Source: an uncultured Clostridia bacterium (GTDB lineage Bacteria; Bacillota; Clostridia; TANB77; CAG-508). Taken from it: a DNA stretch of 64,000 nucleotides. The stretch is from the NCBI GenBank assembly GCA_934167835.1, contig CAKPLZ010000001.1, forward strand, positions 62,001 to 126,000, written 5' to 3'. Position numbers and translations under genes: made by a program. Of this stretch, positions 18,160-26,820 are shown in pieces. The notes beneath the pieces are model-generated. The model saw only the letters and a list, made by a program, of their open reading frames with translations. It ran no database searches and was not told where the DNA came from. Position 1 is the first letter of the stretch, and each line of letters begins with the position of its first letter.

Positions 18160-18495
18160 TTACTCCTTGATGTCTTTTTTCGCGTTTGCTCTGAGTGCAA
18201 CAAGTGCGCACTTCTCAGCAAAATTTTGCGTGTCCGGAATAATTTCGCTTCCTAAATCCCAAACGCATACATACGAAAGCTGGATGGGGTTTAAGTCTCT
18301 CTCAAAAGCCCAAGAGATTAAGCACTTGCAGTATCCACAGTTCGTTCTTTCGGAGACCTCAATTACCTTGAATCCCCTGTCCCTGAGTCCTCTTATATCC
18401 TTGGGATACAAGTTCCGAGTCATCGAGTTGAGTCCTCTGTTTGCGAAAAATTCCGCTTCTTCGCAGAATTTTTCGATTCTACTGGTGTCTTCCAT
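18160..18495 (-). CDS. Unrecognised protein, high-GC orphan B
   Basis: I do not recognise this 111-residue soluble protein. It has five cysteines, including a CGYCKC cluster near residue 55 that could bind a metal, and mixed alpha/beta character (IEKFCEEAEFFANRG, GFKVIEVSERTNC, VCVWDLGSEIIPD). Composition and codon use (GAC, TTC, AAG, CTC, GCG) are unlike the neighbours. CGG at 18415-18417 (ACT CGG AAC) must be a triplet, since a quadruplet reading stops within eight codons. The gene has its own promoter and strong terminator between tsaD and recO. Confidence 0.75.
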   Translation of the reverse strand: MEDTSRIEKFCEEAEFFANRGLNSMTRNLYPKDIRGLRDRGFKVIEVSERTNCGYCKCLISWAFERDLNPIQLSYVCVWDLGSEIIPDTQNFAEKCALVALRANAKKDIKE

Positions 18496-18553
18496 TGCTG
18501 TGTGTCCTTTCTAGACATTAGTATTAAAAAAGCAAAAAGCTTTTCCATATATT

Positions 18554-18582
18554 ATTTTACCACATTTATGTGAACTTTGCAA
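18554..18582 (-). promoter_or_regulatory. Sigma-A promoter of orphan B
   Basis: On the minus strand TTGCAA (18582-18577) and TAAAAT (18559-18554) are 17 bases apart, about 60 bases before the start codon. Confidence 0.65.
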
Positions 18583-18588
18583 ATTAGG

Positions 18589-19305
18589 TTAAACTCTATA
18601 TTCTTTTTCAAGCTTTTCTGTTAAATACACTTTTGATATGATTTTTAATTCTTCCATTGTTTCTTTTGGTACTTGAAATGAATAAATTTTTTTAGCATCT
18701 GATAATATTATGTATCTTATTGCATCTTTTGTTGTTTCATTCATGTTTATTGCACCTTTGTCTGGCTTGCCACAAGACTCACATTTGAAGCCATTGTCTA
18801 TTATGCTAAATTTGGTTAGATTTTCTCTTTGCTTACATATTTTGCACTGCGTAATTTCTGGTCTATATCCTATTATAGATAGTAATCTTATTCTAAATAT
18901 TGAGCTTATTAGTTCTAGGTCTTTATCTGTATTTGATATAACATAAAGTGTATTTAAAAACAATTGCAATACTTTATAGTTATTTTGATTTTCTGTTGTT
19001 ACATCATTTACTATTTTTGTTATATATACCGCGTATTTTAATTTGTCTAAATCTGTTCTAATATTGTAAAATAACTCTATTGTCTCACATGAATTCATGC
19101 TATAGTTTTCCGAACCTCTGTATAGTAAATATTCTCCAAAGCACAAAAATTGAGTGCCTGCCATTAGAAGGCTTTTGGGCCTTCTACTTCCTTTTGCCAC
19201 ACACTCTATCTTGCCTAAGTTAGGTGTTAATATTGTAAGCATTTTGTCAAAATCAGACATTACTTTTTCAGCAATTATTATTCCCTTTGTTTTGACTGTT
19301 CCCAT
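18589..19305 (-). CDS. recO: DNA repair protein RecO
   Basis: RecO anneals single strands and loads RecA with RecR. 238 residues. The N-terminal OB-fold (VKTKGIIIAEKVMSDFDKML, ECVAKGSRRPKS) is followed by the helical domain and the zinc-binding CKICKQRENL and FKCESCGKPD cysteines. The start lies inside the end of yqzL and uses AAAGGTGA as ribosome site. The era-yqzL-recO order is the classical Firmicutes arrangement. Confidence 0.94.
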   Translation of the reverse strand: MGTVKTKGIIIAEKVMSDFDKMLTILTPNLGKIECVAKGSRRPKSLLMAGTQFLCFGEYLLYRGSENYSMNSCETIELFYNIRTDLDKLKYAVYITKIVNDVTTENQNNYKVLQLFLNTLYVISNTDKDLELISSIFRIRLLSIIGYRPEITQCKICKQRENLTKFSIIDNGFKCESCGKPDKGAINMNETTKDAIRYIILSDAKKIYSFQVPKETMEELKIISKVYLTEKLEKEYRV

Positions 19306-19414
19306 ATTCTTTCACCTTTATATTTTCTTCAACATTTTGTATTTGTTTATATTCTAAAAAAGTATCAATATTTCCTGTGCATTTAAATGTATTCCAAGCA
19401 ATTTGTGTTATCAT
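19268..19414 (-). CDS. yqzL: YqzL-family small protein overlapping recO
   Basis: A 48-residue ORF (MITQIAWNTFKCTGNIDTF, then LEYKQIQNVEENIKVKEYG) with AGGAGATGAAAGT before ATG 19414. The W-x-x-F-x-x-T-G-x-I-D-x-(Y/F)-L core is that of YqzL, which sits between era and recO in Bacillus too. Its last 38 bases overlap the start of recO in another frame. Function unknown; translational coupling with recO is likely. Confidence 0.8.
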   Translation of the reverse strand: MITQIAWNTFKCTGNIDTFLEYKQIQNVEENIKVKEYGNSQNKGNNNC

Positions 19415-19476
19415 ACTTTCATCTCCTGTTTTTCTTTTATAAAAATATTTTTTGTGTTTTGGGCTTTTTTATTCAT

Positions 19477-20379
19477 TTATTTTAATTTAAATTTACTTAC
19501 AATACTTGAATTATCTTGCCAATTTTCTTTTACTTTTACCCATATTTTTAAGTTAACTTTTGTTCCAAAAATTCGCTCTAAATCTTGTCTTGCAAAGGTT
19601 CCTATTTGTTTTAGTTTTGCTCCACCTTTGCCAATTATTATTCCTTTATGTGATTCTCTTAATGCATAAATTATGGCATCAATGTCATAAATTTCCTCGT
19701 TTCTAGCAGTTTTTCTTAATTTCATTTTTTGAGTTTCTACATATATTCCATGTGGTATTTCTTCATCTAATAATTTTAAGGCTTTTTCTCGAATTATTTC
19801 TTCTACAATTTGTCTTCCAGTTTGGTCTGTGTATTCATCTATATCATAATATGCTGGACCTTCTGGAAGTAATTTCTCTATTTCTTCTAAAATTTCCTCT
19901 GTATTTTCTCCATCTGTACTACTTACTGGAATTATTGCTTCGAAATTATATTCATTTTTATAATTATCTATTATTTCAAAAAGTTTTTCTTTTTCAATTA
20001 AATCTATTTTGTTAATAATTAATATCGTTTTTTGTTTTAATTCTTTTATCTTGTCTAAAATTATTTTGTCTCCAGTTCCAATTTTCTTATTAGTTGCATC
20101 TACTACAAATAGTGTTACATCTGAATTTGGTACACTTGTCCACACTGTCTCTAGCATTGTATCTCCAAGTTTCGTTTTTGGTTTGTGAACTCCTGGAGTG
20201 TCTATAAATATTATTTGTGAATTTTCTCTGTTTATTATTGCTCTGATTGCGGTTCTTGTTGTTTGGCTTTTGTTGGCTGTAATTGCAACTTTTTGGCCTG
20301 CTAATGTATTTACAAGTGTTGATTTTCCAACGTTTGTTCTGCCTACTATTGAAACAAATCCTGATTTAAATTTTTGCAT
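19477..20379 (-). CDS. era: GTPase Era
   Basis: Era is a GTPase that binds the 3' end of 16S rRNA during 30S maturation. 300 residues. G1 GRTNVGKSTL, G2 KSQTTRTA, G3 DTPGVHKPK, G4 NKID and G5 SSTDG are visible, and the KH domain carries GIIIGKGGAKLKQIGTFARQ. It belongs with yqzL, recO and ybeY in one minus-strand group. Confidence 0.97.
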   Translation of the reverse strand: MQKFKSGFVSIVGRTNVGKSTLVNTLAGQKVAITANKSQTTRTAIRAIINRENSQIIFIDTPGVHKPKTKLGDTMLETVWTSVPNSDVTLFVVDATNKKIGTGDKIILDKIKELKQKTILIINKIDLIEKEKLFEIIDNYKNEYNFEAIIPVSSTDGENTEEILEEIEKLLPEGPAYYDIDEYTDQTGRQIVEEIIREKALKLLDEEIPHGIYVETQKMKLRKTARNEEIYDIDAIIYALRESHKGIIIGKGGAKLKQIGTFARQDLERIFGTKVNLKIWVKVKENWQDNSSIVSKFKLK

Positions 20380-20382
20380 TTT

Positions 20383-21492
20383 TTATTCTCCTACTTGGTT
20401 ATTTTGTGTATTATTCTCTGGCACTATTGGTTCTGGTTCTTTAACTTTTATTTCTGCATCTTTTGGGCAAATTTGAATAAAAGTATTTCCATCGTTTACT
20501 TTTAATTCTGTTCCATCATTATACATATATACTGTTTGTGCATTATGTGCAGTCTTTTCCCATTTAATTGGAATAATATATCCTTCTGATATATAGTATC
20601 CTGTGCCTTCACCAATATTATCTAATTCTTGTCTTCCTTTTCCGCTTCCATCATTTAAGGTATAGTTTCTAACTTTATATATAATTATATTTTTAGCTGT
20701 ATATTGCTCTCCTGTGACTAAATCAACATTGGGTTTGCCACTCATACTTCTTTTATACACTTTGTTTTCTTCATCATATTCATAACTTGTTGTATGGTAA
20801 TATGAATATTTTATATCTACTTTTTCGACTTGTTTTGCTTCATCAATTTGAGCCATATCTATTTCATCTATACTGTAATTTAATAATAATTTTTTGTTTG
20901 TATCTCTTGTGTAGCCGTGTTTTTCAGCATATTCTTTTACATTTTTCATGCTTGTAAATCCTGTGTGTTCATACGCTCTTTTTAAAGTTTTGTCTCTAAA
21001 AAATACACTTCCTTCTAATGCCATTCCATCTAGGTGATCCATTGAATTTAGCTTGCTGTAAGCTTGTGGGCTTCCTCCCCAATGTACAAATATTGCATCA
21101 TTTTCATTTGCATAGTCAAGAAAATAATGTCTAGCACTTCTTATTGAACCTATCTTTGCTGTGTCTTTGTCTTTATATAGTGCCATCATTCTTGTTATTC
21201 CGCCTTCTGATATTATTTCATATACTATGTATGCATCTTGAACACCACATTGTGGCCAAGCTTCATGATTATTATTTATCATTACTGCATACGGTCTTGA
21301 AAGTGAATCTTCATCTACTATCTTTAATTTTTTTACTACTGGTATCTCTTGCGTTTCTTGCTTTACGTTGTTTCCAACCACTTCCTTATCTTGCTTACTA
21401 TCCATGTAAACTTTATAACCAAATATTCCTCCTGCTGCAAGTAATAAAATACATATAACTATAATTAAGATGTTAGTTACTTTTCCTTTCAT
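20383..21492 (-). CDS. DUF3048 (YerB-like) secreted or membrane-anchored protein
   Basis: 369 residues with an N-terminal membrane anchor (about residues 7-26). The DUF3048 core shows SRPYAVMINNNHEAWPQCGV, YEIISEGGITRMMALY, GSIRSARHYFLDYANENDA, VHWGGSP and, further on, the C-terminal domain with WEKTAHNAQTVYMYNDGTEL. YerB-like proteins are lipoproteins of unknown function in Firmicutes. It lies three bases after era on the upstream side. Confidence 0.88.
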   Translation of the reverse strand: MKGKVTNILIIVICILLLAAGGIFGYKVYMDSKQDKEVVGNNVKQETQEIPVVKKLKIVDEDSLSRPYAVMINNNHEAWPQCGVQDAYIVYEIISEGGITRMMALYKDKDTAKIGSIRSARHYFLDYANENDAIFVHWGGSPQAYSKLNSMDHLDGMALEGSVFFRDKTLKRAYEHTGFTSMKNVKEYAEKHGYTRDTNKKLLLNYSIDEIDMAQIDEAKQVEKVDIKYSYYHTTSYEYDEENKVYKRSMSGKPNVDLVTGEQYTAKNIIIYKVRNYTLNDGSGKGRQELDNIGEGTGYYISEGYIIPIKWEKTAHNAQTVYMYNDGTELKVNDGNTFIQICPKDAEIKVKEPEPIVPENNTQNNQVGE

Positions 21493-21496
21493 AATG

Positions 21497-21962
21497 TTAT
21501 CTCCTTATTTCTAACTTTTTTAATATATTTTCTTCCTTTGGCCTCATTATTTGTTTGTCTTCTTCTTTTATATGGTCATAGCCGAAGCAAGTGATAAAAT
21601 GAGTGAACAACCATATATGCAAGTTCTCTTTCAAATCCATGACCATATTCTTCTGCCTGTTTCTTTACCTGTTCTATAGATATTACCATGTCTCCTAATA
21701 TATCTTCATTTTCCAATTTAAGATTTTTTAGTTCATCTTTTTCAAACATTGGAAATGATAATACATCTGTTGGTTTATCTATTCCTCTATGTTCTTTGTT
21801 GATTTTTTGAATGTTTTTTGCATCTGTTAGTACTACATTTACATATAATTTTTTGTCATCTAGTTTTTCCTCTTCGAAACATTTTTTTATAACTTCTCTG
21901 ATTATATCCTCATATTCTTTGTTTTCTTCTATTTCTAAATAATTTAATTCCAATATATCCAT
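21497..21962 (-). CDS. ybeY: Endoribonuclease YbeY, one CGGC quadruplet site
   Basis: YbeY is a zinc-dependent endoribonuclease in 16S rRNA maturation and ribosome quality control. 154 residues when CGGC at 21581-21584 counts as one glycine. The signature reads VVHSFYHLL-G-YDHIKEED across the site, restoring the HxxxHxxGxDH zinc motif. Triplet reading ends two codons after CGG and would lose the third zinc histidine. PTDVLSFPMFE upstream is also typical. The restored frame ends KKLEIRR. Confidence 0.93.
21581..21584 (-). other. Quadruplet codon CGGC (Gly) in ybeY, residue 127
   Basis: The zero frame is CTT CGG CTA TGA. CTT-CGGC-TAT-GAC-CAT restores the catalytic GYDH. It is the only site with C as fourth base. 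Confidence 0.92.
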
Positions 21963-21964
21963 TT

Positions 21965-23113
21965 TTACGCTGACCTCTTATTATATATCATTTTACTATA
22001 TGTTTTTGTTCCTAATTTAACTGTTTTAATTGCTCCTAATTGCATTAGTTTTTGTTTATGTAGTTTTATTATATTTTCATATTTTTTTCTGTTTTGGCTT
22101 AGTTTTTTAATATCTTCTTTTAAAAATAATACTTGTTTTTTTTCTGGATTTTCTTTAATTTTTTCGTATTTCTCCCAGAATTTTTTATAAGCTTGTCTTT
22201 CATTTGGGTTTTCCCAATATACTTTTGTTGATAAAATTTTTAAATTAAAGTCTTCAATTACATCAAATAAAGTCTGGTATGCATTATTTCTTTTTGTTTC
22301 ATTTTTGCTGTTTAAAATAAGTTCTCTTGCTTGTTTTAATATTTTTACATAGCATTTTTCTGTTGCAATTAAAGGTAAACTATGTATAAAAAGTTTTCTG
22401 CTTATTCCTAATATAACTACCCTTTGTATTATTTTATCTCCTTCATCTAATTTACCAACTGTTGTGTGCATATATTTTTCATATTCATCTTGAGCTGTTT
22501 TATCACCTTGTTCTATTTTTATTGGTAAGATTTCTGTTATATACCTTTCCAATGTTGAAAATATCTTCTCATAAGCTTCTTGGCTATTATTATGAACATT
22601 ATCTGCTATTTCTACTGAATAGTTTTTTAATAATCCTTTATATAATACATCCATTTTTGAAACATAAAATTTTTTGTATTTATTGGCTGTTTTCTCATTT
22701 CTCATTAAACTTACTGTTTCGTAATCTACTCTTAAAAGATATTCTTGTTTTTTATATTTATATTCTAAGTAGTTTTTGTTTTTTAAACTAACTACAAAGT
22801 AATATTGTGCAACAGCATCTTTTTCGAACTTTGATGCTGTGCCACTTTTAACTTTTTTGTATAATGAGTCCATTATAAATTTATCTATTGCTTCTAGGTA
22901 AAGAGAATAGCTATCTTCATATTTTTTTAGTGCATCATCAGTATTTTTTTCATTATAATTATTATAAGCTTTTATTAAGCTATTTCTTTTCATTGAAATC
23001 ATTACGCCATTTAATCCTACTCTTGTAGGTATAAGTATTTTTGAAATAGTACTACTTATTTTTGAAAAAAACGTTTTGTCTGTCTCGACAACCCTTAGAC
23101 TTCTTTGTTCCAT
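21965..23113 (-). CDS. Unrecognised protein between yqfD and ybeY
   Basis: I do not recognise this 382-residue lysine-rich protein. It is largely helical, has no clear signal peptide, and contains only short hydrophobic stretches (RVVILGISRKLFIHSLPLIA). The N-terminus includes SKILIPTRVGLNGVMISMKR. In many Firmicutes phoH and an HD-family gene lie between yqfD and ybeY; neither is seen here. It is closely packed with both neighbours (2 and 13 bases), so it belongs to the operon. Confidence 0.7.
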   Translation of the reverse strand: MEQRSLRVVETDKTFFSKISSTISKILIPTRVGLNGVMISMKRNSLIKAYNNYNEKNTDDALKKYEDSYSLYLEAIDKFIMDSLYKKVKSGTASKFEKDAVAQYYFVVSLKNKNYLEYKYKKQEYLLRVDYETVSLMRNEKTANKYKKFYVSKMDVLYKGLLKNYSVEIADNVHNNSQEAYEKIFSTLERYITEILPIKIEQGDKTAQDEYEKYMHTTVGKLDEGDKIIQRVVILGISRKLFIHSLPLIATEKCYVKILKQARELILNSKNETKRNNAYQTLFDVIEDFNLKILSTKVYWENPNERQAYKKFWEKYEKIKENPEKKQVLFLKEDIKKLSQNRKKYENIIKLHKQKLMQLGAIKTVKLGTKTYSKMIYNKRSA

Positions 23114-23126
23114 ATTTTCCTCCTTA

Positions 23127-24311
23127 TCATTCTTTTATCTCTTGCTCTATTCCTATATTTTCTAATACTTCAAGTGTTACCTCTACTTCTACTGAATCAT
23201 CTTTTAAATATGTATTTACATTAGTATTTACAATATTGGATTTATTTGCAATTTCTTCCATTAATTCATTTTGAAGTTTTTCTGTTAGTTGTTTTACTAA
23301 TTCATCCTCACTATATACTTTTTCTTGCATTACATATTCTTTGTTAGTACATTTTATGAGTTCTATTGGTAAATAAAAATTAGAAAATAGTGTTATTTTT
23401 TTGCTCTCATTTATTGTATCATATTTTTCGAATTTTGAAAGGGTTTTAAACAAATTTATTTGATTTTTTTTGAATTTTATACTGTACTTCTTTTCTGTAT
23501 TTCCTGTTTCGACAGGTATTTGTTGTTTAAACATCGCTTTTGCTTTTTTTGTATGCCAAATTTTTGCTTCGATACTTGCTACGCTGTGTACATATCTTAT
23601 TCCTGTGTATTTTCCTTCTAACATTCCATTTACAAGTATTTCCCCGGGCTCTACTATGTCTCCTTCTCTTACATTTGCTGTTCCATTTTGTACATTGATT
23701 TTTGTTATCATTCCCGTTTTATCTGACACTATGTTACAGTATAAATCTTCTTTTAATACCTCTGGTGGTTTTTCTGCCTCTTTTAATGTTACTATTGCAT
23801 TTGTGCCTTTAACTGTTATACCTATCCATGCAATGTCTTCCATGTTTAATCTTATTTTATTAATTACAGAATTTGTATCCAAATTATTTTTATTTATTCC
23901 AACTGCTAATCCACTTTTTGATAATTCTTTAATTATTTCCTCTTTACTTATTTTATTATTTCCAATTACTTCTATGTTCCAAATATAATTAGATACTATT
24001 ATTATTCCTATGAAGATTGCTAAAATTAAGGCTCCAAATATTTTTCTTTTTCTGTATTTATGTGCAGTAAATGGCAGTCCTTTCTTTTCTTGAATTTTAA
24101 TTTTTGACTGAGTTTTTTTAGCTATTTGTTTTAGTTTTTTATAGTCTTTTATTCCTACATCAGCATACATTATTGTTGCTTTGTCCCTCTTTATATCTAT
24201 AAGAAGAATTTTTTTGCTTATGCAGAGGTTAATGAATCTTTCAATATAAAAACCTTCTACCCTAATATTTACATACCCTGAAAAATAATTAATTATATTT
24301 CTTACAAACAC
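23127..24311 (-). CDS. yqfD: Sporulation protein YqfD
   Basis: YqfD is a mother-cell sporulation protein required for engulfment-stage events in Bacillus. 394 residues. The N-terminal YabP/stage-IV-like segment (GYVNIRVEGFYIERFINLC) is followed by a transmembrane helix at about residues 92-112 (IFGALILAIFIGIIIVSNYIW) and a large extracytoplasmic part (VIGNNKISKEEI, EDIAWIGITVKGTNAIV, VREGDIVEPGEILVNG). Adjacent to yqfC, as expected. Confidence 0.92.
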   Translation of the reverse strand: MFVRNIINYFSGYVNIRVEGFYIERFINLCISKKILLIDIKRDKATIMYADVGIKDYKKLKQIAKKTQSKIKIQEKKGLPFTAHKYRKRKIFGALILAIFIGIIIVSNYIWNIEVIGNNKISKEEIIKELSKSGLAVGINKNNLDTNSVINKIRLNMEDIAWIGITVKGTNAIVTLKEAEKPPEVLKEDLYCNIVSDKTGMITKINVQNGTANVREGDIVEPGEILVNGMLEGKYTGIRYVHSVASIEAKIWHTKKAKAMFKQQIPVETGNTEKKYSIKFKKNQINLFKTLSKFEKYDTINESKKITLFSNFYLPIELIKCTNKEYVMQEKVYSEDELVKQLTEKLQNELMEEIANKSNIVNTNVNTYLKDDSVEVEVTLEVLENIGIEQEIKE

Positions 24312-24323
24312 CTGTAAATCCTC

Positions 24324-24590
24324 CTAATCTTTTTCAAGTTCTATACTTTTTATTGTTCCTTTTATTCCTATATCTTCATCTGTAATTTGCTCTAGAGTAA
24401 GCTTATATCCATTTATACTTACAATTCCTATAGGTGTATCAACCTTTATATAAAATTCATCATATTCTAGAATTCCTTTATAATTTTCTATTAGCATTTC
24501 ATCAAAAGATATTATTGTTATCTTTGGTTCCTTTTTATCAATTTCCCTTGGCATTTCAAGGATTGAGTTGATTTTACTTTTCTTTTTCAT
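24324..24590 (-). CDS. yqfC: YqfC/YabP-family sporulation protein
   Basis: 88 residues. ITIISFDEMLIENYKGILEY and IVSINGYKLTLEQITDEDIGI, then IKGTIKSIEL, are the family pattern. Start at 24590 is chosen for AAGGAGGGAACA directly upstream; an upstream in-frame ATG has no ribosome site. It precedes yqfD by 12 bases in the order usual for sporulating Firmicutes. Confidence 0.9.
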   Translation of the reverse strand: MKKKSKINSILEMPREIDKKEPKITIISFDEMLIENYKGILEYDEFYIKVDTPIGIVSINGYKLTLEQITDEDIGIKGTIKSIELEKD

Positions 24591-24618
24591 TGTTCCCTCC
24601 TTGTTAATTGTATTTTGG

Positions 24619-24655
24619 GGCAAAAAAAATATGCAATTCATTTTTTGAATTGCAT
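24619..24655 (-). terminator. Terminator after the metallopeptidase gene
   Basis: ATGCAATTCA pairs with TGAATTGCAT and is followed by ATTTTTTTT on the minus strand. Confidence 0.8.
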
Positions 24656-24661
24656 TTTTTA

Positions 24662-25348
24662 TTATATAATTGAAATTAACGTATATGCAAGAATTCCAAT
24701 TAAGGAACCTGTTATAATATGTGCTATTGAAAATGGTATTCCTATTTTATTTATCTCTTCATAGCTTAATACTAATTGGTCTTTTTCTTTATTTGTTATT
24801 ATGGCTTTCTTTTCTATGTATTTCTCAGAAAAGTACCTAGCCTTTAACATTGCATCTGTTTCTAAATATCCCCTTACCGCAAGTTTTACTAGTGCCATTA
24901 TAAGCATTGCACTAATAATTATATATATATTATTTATTTTGTTTAATAATGTTAAAATTACAGAGATTATCCAAAATATTAATATTATATTTGAAAAAAT
25001 AAAGTTGAATAACAAAAGTCTTCTATCCTGCACAGAATGCATGCATTCATGTGCTATTGTGTATATTCTTGAATAATTATTTTTAATATTTGCTATTAAA
25101 ATTTTATTTGTTGGAGCTACATATAAACTTGTGTCTCCTGTTTTTAATTTTTCAACCTTTACCTTATCATTTTTAAGCATTTCAAGCATTTCTTTTGCTA
25201 TGGTAATATTATCTGGAAATTTATTTGTTAGTTCTTCTAGTTCTTTGTTTTCTGCTAAATTGCTAGATTGTTTTTTGTTAATCTTAAAAGCAAATCCTAT
25301 AAGCGTCATTGCTATAAATATTAAACCAATTATTATTATTTGTTCCAT
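24662..25348 (-). CDS. Membrane zinc metallopeptidase-like protein
   Basis: 228 residues. An N-terminal transmembrane helix is followed by a soluble region with IYTIAHECMHSVQDRRLLL, an HExxH zinc motif (HECMH), then two or three further membrane helices (residues about 118-165 and 205-226). This layout resembles YugP-like neutral zinc metallopeptidases. TDAMLKARYFSEKYIEKK is the equivalent of the region holding the third metal ligand. Substrate unknown. It ends the pyk group. Confidence 0.75.
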   Translation of the reverse strand: MEQIIIIGLIFIAMTLIGFAFKINKKQSSNLAENKELEELTNKFPDNITIAKEMLEMLKNDKVKVEKLKTGDTSLYVAPTNKILIANIKNNYSRIYTIAHECMHSVQDRRLLLFNFIFSNIILIFWIISVILTLLNKINNIYIIISAMLIMALVKLAVRGYLETDAMLKARYFSEKYIEKKAIITNKEKDQLVLSYEEINKIGIPFSIAHIITGSLIGILAYTLISII

Positions 25349-26788
25349 TTATATTTCAACAACTCCTCCTATTACATTGTTGCTTTCTACAGCATCTGTT
25401 GGTACGTCTGTTAGAACTTTTGTTCCTCCCGCAATTACAACTTTATCGCCTTTGGTTAAGAAATTTTCTTCCATTAATTTATTTAATCCTTTATGTAGTA
25501 ATACATCTATGTTTTCCTGTTTCTCGAAGAATTTTGGAATTATTCCCCAATATAGTCCTAATTGTCTATATATAATTTCATTTTGTGTTATTGCAAACAC
25601 TGGGCATTCTGGACCAAAACTTGATACCATTCTTGCTGTGTTTCCTGTATTTGTATATGCAATAATTGCTTTTGCATTAACATTCATTGCTGTTGTACTT
25701 ACTGCATAGTTCATTACAAATGCATTACTTTCTTTTGCTAAGTCATATTCTCTTAGTCTTAATCTTTTCCAGTATTTTATTGAACTTTCAATTTTTATTG
25801 CAATTTTGTTCATTGTTTTTACACATTCTACTGGAAATTGTCCTGATGCAGTTTCTCCTGATAGCATTATTGCACTACTTCCATCATAAATAGCATTTGC
25901 AACATCGCTTACTTCTGCTCTTGTTGGTCTTGGATTATTTATCATAGATTCTAGCATTTGTGTTGCTGTTATTACTGGTTTTCCTTGTTTATATGTTTTT
26001 TTGATAAATTGTTTTTGATATATTGGTACTTCTTCCATAGGGATTTCAACACCTAAGTCTCCTCTTGCTACCATTATTCCATCAGAAACATTTAAAATTT
26101 CATCAAAATTATCTATTCCTTCTCTGTTTTCAATTTTTGATATTATTTTTATATGTTCCCCATTATTTTCTTTTAAAACGTTTCTTATTTCTAAAACATC
26201 TTGTGGTTTTCTCACAAATGATGCTGCAATATAGTCAAATCCTGCTTCTATTCCGTATTTGATATCTGCAATATCTTTTTCTGTAATTCCTGGTAAATTT
26301 ACTATAAAGTCTGGAATATTTATGCTCTTTCTATTTGTAAGTTTTCCACCTTGAATAACCTCACAAACAATGTCTTTTCCTCTAATTTCTTTTACTTTAA
26401 GTTCAATTGTTCCATCATTTACTAAGATTGTTCTTCCAATATCTATTTCACTGTAAAGTGTTTTATATGTTATTGAAACTTTAGTTTTATCTCCTAACTC
26501 ATCATCATTTATAAGTGTAAATTCTTGGCCTTTATCTAGGAATATTTCATTGTTTTCGAATTTTCCAATTCTTATTTCTGGTCCTTGTGTGTCTAGGAGA
26601 AGGGGAACTGGTAATCCTAGTTCCTCCCTTACCTTTTTAAACATATTAATTCTTTCAGCTTGGTCTTTATAATTTCCATGTGAAAAATTTATTCTTGCAA
26701 CATTCATGCCTGCTAGCATTAATTCTTTTAAAGTTTCTTCGCTATCTGTTGCTGGTCCTAAAGTACATACTATTTTTGTTTTTCTCAT
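25349..26788 (-). CDS. pyk: Pyruvate kinase
   Basis: Pyk makes pyruvate and ATP from phosphoenolpyruvate. 479 residues. TKIVCTLGPATDSEETLKEL, RINFSHGN, LLDTQGPEIRIG, DYIAASFVRKPQDV, KIENREGIDNFDEIL, VARGDLGVEIPMEEVP and ATQMLESMINNPRPTRAEVSD are diagnostic, with the PK_C domain from about residue 360. It lacks the extra PEP-utiliser domain found in Bacillus. Its downstream neighbour starts immediately. Confidence 0.97.
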   Translation of the reverse strand: MRKTKIVCTLGPATDSEETLKELMLAGMNVARINFSHGNYKDQAERINMFKKVREELGLPVPLLLDTQGPEIRIGKFENNEIFLDKGQEFTLINDDELGDKTKVSITYKTLYSEIDIGRTILVNDGTIELKVKEIRGKDIVCEVIQGGKLTNRKSINIPDFIVNLPGITEKDIADIKYGIEAGFDYIAASFVRKPQDVLEIRNVLKENNGEHIKIISKIENREGIDNFDEILNVSDGIMVARGDLGVEIPMEEVPIYQKQFIKKTYKQGKPVITATQMLESMINNPRPTRAEVSDVANAIYDGSSAIMLSGETASGQFPVECVKTMNKIAIKIESSIKYWKRLRLREYDLAKESNAFVMNYAVSTTAMNVNAKAIIAYTNTGNTARMVSSFGPECPVFAITQNEIIYRQLGLYWGIIPKFFEKQENIDVLLHKGLNKLMEENFLTKGDKVVIAGGTKVLTDVPTDAVESNNVIGGVVEI

Positions 26789-26820
26789 ATATTATTCATT
26801 TCCTTTCGAAGTTATTAAAT

